This document shows, piece by piece, positions 35,490 to 47,481 of a stretch of DNA of 64,000 nt. The notes below the pieces were generated by a model. The model worked only from the letters and a program-made list of their open reading frames with translations, was not told the DNA's origin and ran no database searches. Position 1 is the stretch's first letter. Every line of letters begins with the position of its first letter. The DNA is taken from assembly GCF_000745005.1 (NCBI RefSeq), contig NZ_JQNB01000001.1, positions 1,601,001 to 1,665,000 on the forward strand. Direction: 5' to 3'. Both the position numbers and the translations under genes were made by a program. Source of the DNA: Luteibacter sp. 9135 (GTDB lineage Bacteria > Pseudomonadota > Gammaproteobacteria > Xanthomonadales > Rhodanobacteraceae).

Positions 35490-36509
35490 ATGAATGCGAC
35501 CGCCACTCCCGCGCCGTCCCGGCGAAAGCAAAACCCGATCGGCCTGCTGGTCGCCACCCTGGTGGCGATCCTGCTGCTGGTCATGCTGTTCTTCATGTGG
35601 TGGTGGGACAAGGAGCCGGAACAGTTCGATCCGGTCGCGGTCACCACCGCGCATATGAAGGACATTGGCCGGCCCATGGCCACCGGCGCGGTCACCACAT
35701 ACACGCTGATCCGGTCGGTCGACACGCTGATGACCAAGCGTGGCGGCTACCTCAGCAACGACAAGATGCCGCCCGGCGTGTTCATGGACAACGTGCCCAA
35801 CTGGGAATTCGGCTCGCTGACGGCGTCGCGCGATCTCTCGCGTGCGCTGCGCAACGACCTGAGCCGCTCGCAGACGCAATCCACGGAAGACAAGGCCCTG
35901 GGCGAGGCCGATCCGCTGCTCAATAGCCCGAACGATCGCTGGCTGCTGCCCAGTTCGGAATCGCAGTACGGTAAGGCCGTGGACGACCTGGAAAACTACC
36001 TGGGCCGCCTGAGCGACGCCGAGGATGCGAACGCGCATTTCTATGCTCGCGCCGATAACCTGGCCGACTACCTGCAGACGGTCTCGGGTCGTCTCGGCTC
36101 ACTGTCGCAGCGGTTGTCCGCCGCTGCAGGCCAGCTGAAAGTGGATGCGGCGCCCAACGCCGACGTCGGTGGCACGGCCGGTCCTGCCAAGGCGGTGTAC
36201 GTCAAGACGCCCTGGAACAAGATCGACGACAACTTCTACGAGGCGCGTGGCTATACCTGGGCACTACTGGAGCAGCTCAAGGCGATCCGCCACGATTTCG
36301 CCCCCATCCTGCGCAGCAAGAACGCCGACGCCAGTCTGGAGCAGGTGATCCGCGAGCTGGAAGAATCGCAGAAAGACCTGGGCAGCCCCGTGGTGCTCAA
36401 CGGCGCGCCGTTCGGCTTCTTCGCCAACCACTCGCTGGTGATGGCCAATTACATCTCCCGCGCCAACGCCGCCATCATCGACCTGCGCACGCTGCTAGGC
36501 CGCGGCTAA
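35490..36509 (+). CDS. DUF2333 family membrane-anchored protein
   Basis: A 339-residue protein with a single N-terminal membrane helix (about 17-38) followed by MWWWDKEPEQFD and a largely helical periplasmic part: NVPNWEFGSLTASRDLSRALRNDLSRSQTQS-type sequence, RWLLPSSESQYGKAVDDLENYL and FGFFANHSLVMANYISRANAAIIDLR near the end. This is the DUF2333 family, common in gammaproteobacteria with no assigned role. AAGGA precedes the ATG. It stands alone with a palindromic repeat cluster after it. Confidence 0.82.
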   Translation: MNATATPAPSRRKQNPIGLLVATLVAILLLVMLFFMWWWDKEPEQFDPVAVTTAHMKDIGRPMATGAVTTYTLIRSVDTLMTKRGGYLSNDKMPPGVFMDNVPNWEFGSLTASRDLSRALRNDLSRSQTQSTEDKALGEADPLLNSPNDRWLLPSSESQYGKAVDDLENYLGRLSDAEDANAHFYARADNLADYLQTVSGRLGSLSQRLSAAAGQLKVDAAPNADVGGTAGPAKAVYVKTPWNKIDDNFYEARGYTWALLEQLKAIRHDFAPILRSKNADASLEQVIRELEESQKDLGSPVVLNGAPFGFFANHSLVMANYISRANAAIIDLRTLLGRG

Positions 36510-36524
36510 CCCGAACAACGCCGT

Positions 36525-36664
36525 GTAGGAGCGCACGATGTGCGCGAAAAACGACGTGCGTCGACGTAGATCAAGCGACAACGTCGGGCCACGAAACGTT
36601 TATCGCCCACATCGTGGGCTCCTACACGCGCGCTGTAGGAGCCCACGATGTGGGCGATAAACGT
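36525..36664. repeat. Triple GTAGGAGC palindromic repeat (locus D)
   Basis: Unit 1 at 36525-36547 has the GCAC/GTGC stem; units 2 (36601-36625) and 3 (36635-36660) have a CCAC/GTGG stem. Units 2 and 3 are exact inverted copies forming a 31-base-arm palindrome (36596-36664) around CGCGCGC. They lie in the gap between the DUF2333 gene and ppa. Confidence 0.85.
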
Positions 36665-36706
36665 ACATGCAAAAGCGCACTGTGCGCCATAGCCGCCTAG
36701 GCGAGC

Positions 36707-37240
36707 TTAATGGTCCGCCTTATACCGAGCCATGCCAGCCACGATTTCCGCCTTGGCCTCATCCGCGCCGACCCAGCCTTCAACCTTGACCCACTTGCCC
36801 TTCTCCAGGTCCTTGTAGTGCTCGAAGAAGTGGCCGATGCGCTCCAGCCAATGGCCGGACACCTTGTCGATATCCTTGATGTGCGAGTAGCCGGCGAACA
36901 CCTTTTCCACCGGAACCACCACCAGCTTCTCATCGGCGCCTGCCTCGTCGCTCATCTTGAGCATGCCGACCGGATGGCAGCGGATCACCGAGCCGGGAAC
37001 CAGCGACAGCGGCAGGATCACCAGCGCGTCCAGCGGATCGCCGTCGCCACCGAGCGTGCCCGGCACGTAGCCGTAGTTGCAGGGGTAGCGCATGGGCGTG
37101 GAGAGGATGCGGTCGACGAAGATCGCGCCGCTTTCCTTGTCCACTTCGTACTTGACCGGCTCGGCATCCTTGGGGATTTCGATGATGACGTTGATTTCGT
37201 CCGGTACGTTCTTGCCGGCGGGAACGAGATGCAGACCCAT
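36707..37240 (-). CDS. ppa: Inorganic pyrophosphatase (family I, soluble)
   Basis: A 177-residue soluble enzyme hydrolysing PPi. Family I active-site sequences: IEIPKDAEPVKYEVDKESG, RYPCNYGYVPGTLGGDGDPLDALV (the DGDPLD metal cluster) and KDIDKVSGHWLERIGHFFEHYKDLE. AAGGAA precedes the ATG. It is one of three PPi-metabolising enzymes in the window, with hppA and pfp. Confidence 0.96.
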   Translation of the reverse strand: MGLHLVPAGKNVPDEINVIIEIPKDAEPVKYEVDKESGAIFVDRILSTPMRYPCNYGYVPGTLGGDGDPLDALVILPLSLVPGSVIRCHPVGMLKMSDEAGADEKLVVVPVEKVFAGYSHIKDIDKVSGHWLERIGHFFEHYKDLEKGKWVKVEGWVGADEAKAEIVAGMARYKADH

Positions 37241-37335
37241 GGGATTCCTTGACGAGTAATAGGGGAGGGAAGCGGCCGAATAGGATACGGCCTAGCCGCC
37301 CGCGCCGCAAAAGCGGCGCCAGGCGGCCCCGGCGG

Positions 37336-39462
37336 CTACTTCAGGTGGTCCCAGAGATAGGTATAGGCCAGTGCATTCATTAAGGCCGACTGCTTGTTGT
37401 CCGCCGCCGCGCCATGGCCGCCCTCGAGGTTTTCATACAGCGAGGCGTCCAGGCCCATGGCCTGCATGCGGGCGGCCATCTTGCGCGCGTGCACCGGGCC
37501 CACGCGGTCGTCGCGCGTGGAGGTGGTGAACAGCACGGCCGGATAGTGGGTGCCCTTGTGCAGGTTGTGGTACGGCGAGAAGGTCTGGATGTACTTCCAC
37601 TCTTCCGGCTTGTCCGGATCGCCGAATTCGGCCATCCACGAGGCGCCTGCCGACATATGGGTGTAGCGCTTCATGTCGAGCAGGGCGACCTGGCTGACCA
37701 CCGCACCGTAGAGCTGCGGGTAGCGGGTCAGCATGTTGCCGGCCAGCAGGCCGCCGTTGCTGCCGCCCATCATGCCCATGTGCTTCGGGCTGGTGATCTT
37801 GCGGTCGATCAGGTCCTGCGACACCGCCGCGAAATCCTCGTAGGCGCGCGGACGGTTGGCCTTGAGGGCCGCCTGGTGCCAGCGCGGGCCGTACTCGCCG
37901 CCGCCACGGATGTTGGCGATGACATACACGCCGCCCTTCTCCAGCCAGGCGCGGCCGACGCCGCCGGAATAGGCCGGTTGCAGCGGGATCTCGAAACCGC
38001 CGTAGCCGTAGACCAGGGTCGGGTTATTACCGTCGGCTTTCAGGTCTTTCGGGGCGATCTCGAAGTAGGGCACCTTGGTGCCGTCCTTGGAGGTGGCGAA
38101 ATGCTGGCTGACCGCGAACTTCGACGCGTCGAAGAACGCCGGGCTGTGCTTGATGGCCGAGCGTTCGCCCTGGCCGAGCACGCCGTAGTACAGCGTGGTG
38201 GGCTGGAGGAAGCCGGATACCGTGAGGAAGTACTCGTCCGAGTCATCGGCATCGATCCCGCCAGCTTCCATCGTGCTCAGCGGCGGCGCGCCACCCAGCG
38301 ATTCGCTCGTCCAGGGGCCTTTCGCACTCGGGGTCAAGATCTGGATCTGGCTGACCACGTCGCGCATCACGTTGAGGATCAGGTGATGGCGCGTCCACGA
38401 GTGGCCCGACAGCGAGCTGTGCTCGTCCGGCGTGAACAACACGGTGAACTCGCGCTTGCCGGCCATGAAGTCGTCGAACTTCGTGGCCACCAGCGAACCG
38501 GACGGGTAGGTGGTGCCGCCTACGGTCCACGCCGTGCGTGGCTCGACCAGCAGCCATTCGCGCTCCACATCCGTCTCGGCGTCGTTGGGTACGTCGATCT
38601 TGACCAGCTTGCCGTCTTTGCCGCGCAGGAAGGTCTCGGTGTTGTAGAACTCCAGCGCCCGCTGCACGAAATCGCGCTGGAAACCGGGCGTGAGGTCACG
38701 ATAGGCCGAGATCGACATGTCCTTGGCGGTGCCTTCGTACACCGTGGTGGCGGACGACAGCGGCGTACCGCGCTTCCATTCCTTCACGATGCGCGGGTAG
38801 CTGGACTCGGTCAGTGAGCCCGGGCCGAAGTCGGTGGCGACGAACAGGTGGTCGTCGTCGATCCAGGCGACCTGGGTCTTGGCCTCGGGCAGGGTGAAGC
38901 CATCCTTGATGAAGGTGCGCGTGGTGAGGTCGAACTCGCGGATCACGTCGGCATCGGCGCCGGCGCGCGAGAGCGAGACCAGGCAGCGGCGGTTGGACGG
39001 CCGCAGGCATTGCGCGCCGTGCCACACCCAGTTTTCCTTTTCGGACGCGGACAGCGCGTCCAGGTCGATCACGGTTTCCCAGGCCGGGTTGTCCTTGCGG
39101 TATTCCGCCAGCGTGGTGCGCCGCCACAGCCCCTTGGGGTGGGCCTTGTCGCGCCAGAAGTTGTAGAAGTGGTCGCCGATCTTGGAGACCATGGGAATGC
39201 GGGCTTCGGAGTCGAGCACTTCGAGCAGGCGCGCGTCCAGCGAGGTGAAGGCCTCGCTCTTGGCGTATTTCGCCACGGTCTCCGCGTTGCGCTCCTTGAC
39301 CCATGCGAGCGGCTTGGCGCCGTCGATGTCGTCGAGCCAGAGGTTTTCGTCGTCGCCGGCGGCCGTGGCGGCCTGGCCGGAAGGGGTCTTGGGGGCATCA
39401 TGGGCTTGGGTCATGCCCATGAAGGTAAGGGCGATGGCCAGCGCAATCCAGCGTCGTTGCAT
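37336..39462 (-). CDS. Secreted prolyl oligopeptidase-family (S9A) peptidase
   Basis: A 708-residue exported serine peptidase with signal peptide (about 1-20, ending TQA). An N-terminal beta-propeller (roughly 90-440) precedes the alpha/beta-hydrolase catalytic domain. The triad is Ser568 in MGGSNGGLLAG, Asp651 or Asp652 in RDDRVGP and His683 in EGGHGAAAD; YGYGGFEIPLQPAYS and ANIRGGGEYGPRWH are typical of the family. It cleaves short peptides, usually after proline. Downstream (37241-37335) nothing else is seen. Confidence 0.92.
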   Translation of the reverse strand: MQRRWIALAIALTFMGMTQAHDAPKTPSGQAATAAGDDENLWLDDIDGAKPLAWVKERNAETVAKYAKSEAFTSLDARLLEVLDSEARIPMVSKIGDHFYNFWRDKAHPKGLWRRTTLAEYRKDNPAWETVIDLDALSASEKENWVWHGAQCLRPSNRRCLVSLSRAGADADVIREFDLTTRTFIKDGFTLPEAKTQVAWIDDDHLFVATDFGPGSLTESSYPRIVKEWKRGTPLSSATTVYEGTAKDMSISAYRDLTPGFQRDFVQRALEFYNTETFLRGKDGKLVKIDVPNDAETDVEREWLLVEPRTAWTVGGTTYPSGSLVATKFDDFMAGKREFTVLFTPDEHSSLSGHSWTRHHLILNVMRDVVSQIQILTPSAKGPWTSESLGGAPPLSTMEAGGIDADDSDEYFLTVSGFLQPTTLYYGVLGQGERSAIKHSPAFFDASKFAVSQHFATSKDGTKVPYFEIAPKDLKADGNNPTLVYGYGGFEIPLQPAYSGGVGRAWLEKGGVYVIANIRGGGEYGPRWHQAALKANRPRAYEDFAAVSQDLIDRKITSPKHMGMMGGSNGGLLAGNMLTRYPQLYGAVVSQVALLDMKRYTHMSAGASWMAEFGDPDKPEEWKYIQTFSPYHNLHKGTHYPAVLFTTSTRDDRVGPVHARKMAARMQAMGLDASLYENLEGGHGAAADNKQSALMNALAYTYLWDHLK

Positions 39463-39568
39463 GGGATCGTATCCGTGAGGCAGAACGGGCCCCGACCTTA
39501 GCGCACGGCGAGGGGCCCGCGACCCATGACTTCCGGGCTAGAGGGCCTGGGCGGCCCCCGCCCTACGA

Positions 39569-41617
<2,049 letters not shown>

Positions 41618-41971
41618 CGTAGCCTCCCCATGGTGGGAGCCCGGCAGGGCCCGGCCCGAGTATAGGCATCGGAGGCGGTGGAAGGTGTTGTGCGCTGCGC
41701 AAGGAGGGGTATGCGCTTTTTTGGCTTTGCCACGGGGAACGCGTTGATCTGAAAAACGCAGCCCACGTGTAGGCCTATGCCGCCACGTTGTGTAGGGGAA
41801 GGACTACAACCAATGCCCAGCTATGCTCACAGGCGTTGGCAAACACAGGGGCGCTGTGGCGCCATGGTGTGTATATAGCGACAGTAACGGCTCCAGGTCG
41901 TGTTGACCTCTACAAAATCGGACGCTTACAGTCCCCACCCTGAGTAATGGCTCAAGGCCAAGGGAAGAACG
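41618..41971. other. 354-base divergent gap between hppA and the RHS gene
   Basis: No gene is supported. The right part holds a candidate sigma70 promoter for the RHS gene; the left part should contain the hppA promoter. Composition drops in GC from about 41.7 kb on, marking the border of the accessory region. Confidence 0.6.
41903..41932 (+). promoter_or_regulatory. Candidate promoter of the RHS gene
   Basis: TTGACC (41903-41908) and TACAGT (41927-41932) with an 18-base spacer lie 40 bases before the ATG. GGGAAG at about 41962 is the ribosome binding site. Confidence 0.5.
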
Positions 41972-44900
41972 ATGACAGGGTCCAACCAGGGGAGGGCACC
42001 TGTCGCGTGCTCGTGGGCGCGTAGGGCGTTCGGGATGTCGATGGTTCTCGCGCTGGCGCTGCCCTTCGCGGCAGGCGCACAGACCTCGGCCAAGCCTGAA
42101 GATGAGTACAAGAAGCTCATCAAGGTCAACGAGGACATCCAGCCGTTGAGCGACACGCCCTTCGGCGAGAAGATCAGCCTCTACGACGGCTCCCTGTCCT
42201 TCGCCCAGACCGATGTATCGCTGAGCGGCACAGGGCCAGCGCTGACCCTCGGCCGCACGTTTACCTTCCACGGTGTCCAGGATCGGCCCGATCTTCAGGA
42301 GCGTGCCTTCGGCGACTGGGACATCGACCTGCCGCAGATATCCACCGTCACAGCCCAGCAGAACAACGTCACGGGCTGGCAGGTTGCAGCGGGCAGCCCG
42401 GGCGCGATCTGTTCGAGCTTTGGTCCGCCGCCCAGCGTGGCCGCGCCGACCGGTGACTCCAAGCGCTCGGATTGGGAACCGGCGACCTGGTGGCAGGGCT
42501 ACCAGTTGCGCATCCCCGGCCAGGGAAGCCAGGACCTGCTGGGCCGTTCCACCGCCAACACGACGACGCCGGGCGTGGCGGGCCTGACGTATCCCATCGT
42601 GACCCGTGGCAACTGGGCGGTGGGCTGCCTGGCGCATGCCGCCAATGACACCACCATCGAGGGATTCCTCGCGGTGTCGCCCGACGGCACCAAGTACTGG
42701 CTTGATCACATCGCTTATCGCTACATGCCGTCGTTGACCCGGCCGCTGGGATCGAGTTCGTTCGCCGCGCGATCGGGGTTTCATGTGTTTGCCTCGGCAG
42801 AAGATTTCATCAAGCGTCGCGAAGGCCGGATGCTGGTCACCCGCATCGAAGACCGGTTCGGCAACTCGGTGAGCTATACCTATAGCGGCGACGACGTCAC
42901 GGACATTGCGGCGTCCGACGGTCGTCATGTCACCCTGACCTACGAGACAGATGCCAGCACGGGTGCCAGCAGCCATCGGGTGAGCACGATTACCGAGCAG
43001 GGTGGCGACGCAGGCAATCGGACATGGACGTACAGCTATGTGAAGTCCGCCACGAACCTGGTCTACACGCTGACCTCCGTGACGCAGCCGGATGGCAGCA
43101 GCTGGGGCTACAACCTCGATTCGTTCAATGGTGCGTGGCCGGATTCGCGTGGACGCGGGGGTACCTGTGCGGCCATCGCCGAACCCGGTAATGCGGACAC
43201 ACCGTATACCGCGACGGTCACCCACCCTTCGGGACTGATGGCGTCCTACACCGTCATGCCGCTCAAGCGTGGTCGCTCCTATGTGCCCCAGGAGTGCATG
43301 GCGGGCCCCAACTTGCCCGCCATTCCCAATGGCGTCAGCACCTGGGCAGCGATACCGAACGCGTCCTACGGGATGGCGATCACCCAGCGCACGCTCTCGG
43401 GCACCGGTCTGCCTGCTAATGGCCTCTCCTGGACCTACAGCTACTCGCCCGCGAATGAAAGCTGGTCCCAGGACTGCACGACGACCGCCTGCGCCACCCA
43501 GGTCTCTACCGACGTCAGCTACCCGGATGGCCACCTGGAGCGGAGCACGTTCTCCAACCGCTACGACTGGACGGAGAGCCAGCTGCTGAAGGAAGACGTC
43601 TACGACAGTGGCACCTCGTCCGCGATACGCCGCTCGACCGCCTACGCCTACGTCAATCCGACGCCGGCTCAGGACGCGCGTTCCGGCGCCTATGCCCATC
43701 CGTGGGGGTATGCACCGCAGGAACGCATCAATACGGCGCAGCTGCAGGAGCAGCTGCCCAAGGCCACGCAGCAGATCACGATGGACCCCGCGGCCAGCAC
43801 CACGCCGGACGTGTATACCTGGAACGCCACCGCGTTCGACGCGTTCGCGCGTCCCCAGGACGTCACCCGCTCCAATAACTTCGGCTACAGCGTCAGCGAT
43901 CGCTCCACCTACACCGATAACGCCGGGCTGTGGGTGATCGGCCTACCGGCGCAGTCGATCAATCTGAGCACGGGCGAGACGGTCAGCCAGATGCTCTACG
44001 ACAGCGGCACCGCCACGCCGACCGAGCGCGACCGGTTCGGGGTGAAGGTGATGGGTTATACCTTCAGCGCACAAGGCCAACTGGCCAGCTTCACCGACGG
44101 TAACGGCAAGACCACCACACTGGGTAACTACACCCGCGGCATTCCCACCAGCATCGGCTACCCGGACGGAACGAGCCAGGCGGTGACGGTCGATGGCCTG
44201 GGTCAGATCGCGGCGATCGCCGATCAGGCGGGCGCGACCACGAGCTACGGCTACGACGCCATCGGTCGCATCGCACGCATCGACTACCCCACCGGCGACA
44301 GTACGGCGTGGGCGCCCAAGACCTATAGCTACGTCTTCTCCCCCGATGCGCGCGGCATGGGTGGCAACCACTGGGTGCGGACCACTACACAGGGCAACCT
44401 GAATCAGCGGACGGATTTTGACGTCCTGCTGCGCCCGGTCATCTCGACCCAGTCGGACGCCAACAGCGGCGCACTCGCCGTCTCCACGCGCACCGGCTAC
44501 GACAATGCGGGACGCAAGAGCTTTGTGTCCTATCCGGTCGCAGGTACGCCCGACCGCGATAGCATCACCCAAGGCACGACCACGGCTTATGACGCCTTGG
44601 GGCGCCCGACCTCCAGCACCCAGTACGACCAGGACGGTAACCTCGTCACCACCACCTTGTACCTGACCGGCGGGGCACGTCAGGTGACGGATGCCAAGGG
44701 CAACGCGACGTTCACTCATTTTCAGGTGTTCGATACACCCGGGTTCGACAACGTGGTCAAAGTGGAAGCGCCTGAAGGCGTGACGCAGACGATCAGCCGC
44801 GACCTCTACGGCAACGTGCTCTCGATGACCCAGGGTGACTTGACCCGCACGATGACCTACGACGACCAGCATCGGCTGTGTCGTTCGTGGGAGCCGGAAA

Positions 44901-47443
44901 CGGGCAGCACCATGGCGGCCTACGATGGCGCCGACAACGTGGTCTGGAGCGCGGCCGGCCAGCCGTTCAACGGTACCGGGTGCGGCTACGATCAGGTTGC
45001 CACGGCGGCCCGCACGACCAATGCCTACGATGCGATGAACCGCGTTACCTCCGTGGCTTATCCGAACGGCACGCTGGCCACGAGCTTCACCTACGACGCG
45101 CTGGGCCGGCCCGCGACGTCGACGTCGGCCACCTCGTCCAGCAATGCCAACAGCACCGGTACCGTAGGCTGGTCCTACGGTCGCAACAAGCTCGGCCTGC
45201 TCACCACGGAGGTGCTATCGGTGGATGGCTGGTCGTGGACGCTCGGCTACGGGTATGACGCCAATGGCCGCCTGGCCAGCGTGCAGTATCCCGACGGCCA
45301 GACGGTGGCGATGACGTCCAACGCTTTGGGTCAACCGACTGCAGCCGGCTCGTTCGCCAGTAGTGCGACGTATTATCCCGATGGCGTGCTGGAGGGCTTC
45401 GCGTTGGGCAATGGCGCCGCCTATTCGGCCGCCGAGAACACGCGCCTGTTGCTGTCCAGTTTCAGTTTCGGGACAGGCGCCCAGATTGCCGTCAGCGAAG
45501 GGCTGAGCTATGACGCCGTGGGCAACATCCTGTCGATTGACGACCAGACGGGATCGAAGCAGCGCACGCGGTCGATGACCTATGACGGACTGAGCCGCTT
45601 GCTGTCATCTCATGCCGAGAATCTGTGGGGCACGGAAAGCTACACCTACGACACACTGAACAACCTGCGCAGCGTGACCGACAGTAGCGGCACGAAGACC
45701 TACAACTACGACGCGAACAACCTGCTCTCGAGCATCAGCAATAACGGTGCCACGGTGCATAGCTTCACCTATGACGCTCAGGGCAACACGACGGCCAAGG
45801 ACAGCCAGGCGATGACCTTCGACTTGGCCAACCGCCTGCTCTCGGTCAACGGCAAGGGCGATTACCTCTATGACGCCACGGGGCATCGTGTAAAGGCGGT
45901 CACGTCGGCGGGTACGACGTATTACGCCTACAGCAGTAGCGGTCAGCTGATGTGGGAGTACGACAACGGCTCGACCAACGGCACCAGCTACATTTACCTG
46001 GGTAAAAAGCTGGTCGCCAGCCGGAAGGCCACGACGTCGACGGTGATGGGCTATGTCGATGGCGTGACCAGCGGCGCCGACGCCGTCGTCTCGGGCTGGG
46101 CCTGTGCAAGTGGGTTGGCGGCGTCCATCGATGTGCATTTGTATGTGGGCGGCCCGTATGGCACGGGAACGGGCATAGCCATAGCGAAGGCCAATCAGGA
46201 CACCGGGTCCGCCGTGCAGGAGCTATGCCACTCGAGCGGCACCAAACATCGCTACACCATCACGCTGACGGAAGAGCAACGCGTGAAATACGCTGGCCAG
46301 GCGATCTACGTCCACGGAATCTCTCCTGTTGGAGCAGACAACAATCTTCTGACCAACTCGGGCAACTTCGTTGTGCCGCCCTCCGTGCTGGCCCCTTCCT
46401 CACCCGCGTCGACGACCGCCACGGCGGCTGGCGACCTGTCGAGCATCGCGGTCAACTGGTCGGCGACAAGCAACACGACGAGCTACAAGACGGAATGCTC
46501 CACCAATGGGAGCCCCTGGGCCACGCTTTACACGGGAGCGGGAACCAGCGCGTCCTACAATGGGCCAGGCGATGCGAGCTACCAGTTCCGCACTTCGGCA
46601 TGCAATGCGAACGGATGTAGCACGCCCACTGTTTCCAACACGGTTACCATCGCGCATGTTCCGTCAGTCCCGGCCAGCATCAATGCACCGGGCAGTTCGA
46701 CCGGATCAGTGCCGTTGAGTTGGGCCGCTGCGACGTACGCCACCTCCTACCAGGTGGAACACAGTACTGACGGCAACTGGGCCAATGTGTGGTCTGGCAC
46801 GGATACGTCCACCACGATAAACGAGAGTTCCTCGGGCAACTGGTCGTATCGTGTGCACGCCTGCAACGCGAACGGCTGCGGCGGCTACGCCAACAGCGGC
46901 CCGGTCAATGTGATGCGGACGCCAAGCGATGCACCGACCATCACGGGTGGCGGCAACAACAATACGGGCACCTACACCATTAGCTGGTCATCCGTCGGCG
47001 ATGCCATCGGATACAGTCTTCTGGAGTCGGTTAACGGTGGTGGCTTCCAGCAGGTGCAGTTCAATGGGGCAACGAGCTGGTCGACCTCGGGACGCGGCAC
47101 TGGGACGTATACCTATGAGGTGCAGGGCTGCAATCCGCTTTCTTGCGGGCCTTACAGCTCGACCACGACGGTGACTGTGTCCCTGGTGCCATCTGCACCG
47201 GCGGCACCGACCTTCACAACGACATACCACGGCCCGACCAAGCCCACGGTGCTGGTCAAGTGGACGGCGCAGGCATCCGCTACGCGTTACGAGCTCATGG
47301 AGAACAACACCCTGGTCTACAACGACTCGGGGCTGTCCTACAGCTCGCTGCAGCAACCCGGCGTCACGCTGACTTACAAAGTGCGCGCGTGTAACGCCGT
47401 GGGCTGCTCCGCCTACAGCCCGTCCAACAGTGTGAGCCCGTGA
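41972..47443 (+). CDS. Giant secreted RHS/YD-repeat protein with C-terminal FN3-like repeats, lacking core/toxin end
   Basis: An 1823-residue exported protein. A signal peptide (about 1-36, ending AGA) is followed by SDTPFGEKISLYDGSLSF, an N-terminal domain seen in secreted RHS proteins, and then many YD repeats (for example YGYDAIGRIARIDYP, YDALGRPATSTS, YDANGRLASVQYPDG) over roughly residues 290-1350. Residues 1353-1470 form a separate domain with VSGWACASG, IDVHLYVGGPYGTG and IYVHGISPVGADN. Residues 1470-1823 are four FN3-like repeats of about 87 residues, each ending in a CNxxGC motif. The RHS core-associated domain and toxin are missing and lie in the next gene, whose start overlaps or follows this stop. 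It likely acts outside the cell in competition; this is inferred. Confidence 0.88.
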   Translation: MTGSNQGRAPVACSWARRAFGMSMVLALALPFAAGAQTSAKPEDEYKKLIKVNEDIQPLSDTPFGEKISLYDGSLSFAQTDVSLSGTGPALTLGRTFTFHGVQDRPDLQERAFGDWDIDLPQISTVTAQQNNVTGWQVAAGSPGAICSSFGPPPSVAAPTGDSKRSDWEPATWWQGYQLRIPGQGSQDLLGRSTANTTTPGVAGLTYPIVTRGNWAVGCLAHAANDTTIEGFLAVSPDGTKYWLDHIAYRYMPSLTRPLGSSSFAARSGFHVFASAEDFIKRREGRMLVTRIEDRFGNSVSYTYSGDDVTDIAASDGRHVTLTYETDASTGASSHRVSTITEQGGDAGNRTWTYSYVKSATNLVYTLTSVTQPDGSSWGYNLDSFNGAWPDSRGRGGTCAAIAEPGNADTPYTATVTHPSGLMASYTVMPLKRGRSYVPQECMAGPNLPAIPNGVSTWAAIPNASYGMAITQRTLSGTGLPANGLSWTYSYSPANESWSQDCTTTACATQVSTDVSYPDGHLERSTFSNRYDWTESQLLKEDVYDSGTSSAIRRSTAYAYVNPTPAQDARSGAYAHPWGYAPQERINTAQLQEQLPKATQQITMDPAASTTPDVYTWNATAFDAFARPQDVTRSNNFGYSVSDRSTYTDNAGLWVIGLPAQSINLSTGETVSQMLYDSGTATPTERDRFGVKVMGYTFSAQGQLASFTDGNGKTTTLGNYTRGIPTSIGYPDGTSQAVTVDGLGQIAAIADQAGATTSYGYDAIGRIARIDYPTGDSTAWAPKTYSYVFSPDARGMGGNHWVRTTTQGNLNQRTDFDVLLRPVISTQSDANSGALAVSTRTGYDNAGRKSFVSYPVAGTPDRDSITQGTTTAYDALGRPTSSTQYDQDGNLVTTTLYLTGGARQVTDAKGNATFTHFQVFDTPGFDNVVKVEAPEGVTQTISRDLYGNVLSMTQGDLTRTMTYDDQHRLCRSWEPETGSTMAAYDGADNVVWSAAGQPFNGTGCGYDQVATAARTTNAYDAMNRVTSVAYPNGTLATSFTYDALGRPATSTSATSSSNANSTGTVGWSYGRNKLGLLTTEVLSVDGWSWTLGYGYDANGRLASVQYPDGQTVAMTSNALGQPTAAGSFASSATYYPDGVLEGFALGNGAAYSAAENTRLLLSSFSFGTGAQIAVSEGLSYDAVGNILSIDDQTGSKQRTRSMTYDGLSRLLSSHAENLWGTESYTYDTLNNLRSVTDSSGTKTYNYDANNLLSSISNNGATVHSFTYDAQGNTTAKDSQAMTFDLANRLLSVNGKGDYLYDATGHRVKAVTSAGTTYYAYSSSGQLMWEYDNGSTNGTSYIYLGKKLVASRKATTSTVMGYVDGVTSGADAVVSGWACASGLAASIDVHLYVGGPYGTGTGIAIAKANQDTGSAVQELCHSSGTKHRYTITLTEEQRVKYAGQAIYVHGISPVGADNNLLTNSGNFVVPPSVLAPSSPASTTATAAGDLSSIAVNWSATSNTTSYKTECSTNGSPWATLYTGAGTSASYNGPGDASYQFRTSACNANGCSTPTVSNTVTIAHVPSVPASINAPGSSTGSVPLSWAAATYATSYQVEHSTDGNWANVWSGTDTSTTINESSSGNWSYRVHACNANGCGGYANSGPVNVMRTPSDAPTITGGGNNNTGTYTISWSSVGDAIGYSLLESVNGGGFQQVQFNGATSWSTSGRGTGTYTYEVQGCNPLSCGPYSSTTTVTVSLVPSAPAAPTFTTTYHGPTKPTVLVKWTAQASATRYELMENNTLVYNDSGLSYSSLQQPGVTLTYKVRACNAVGCSAYSPSNSVSP

Positions 47444-47481
47444 TGGCCCGGCATAGGAACGTGATGATGGAGACTTCCACG

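Noticed and set aside
36525..36664. Repeat units as a short CRISPR array
   Set aside because: Units are palindromic, inverted relative to each other, too few and irregularly spaced; no cas gene is present.
41804..43699. Long minus-strand open frames opposite the RHS gene
   Set aside because: These are shadows of high-GC codon usage; the plus strand has recognisable YD repeats throughout.
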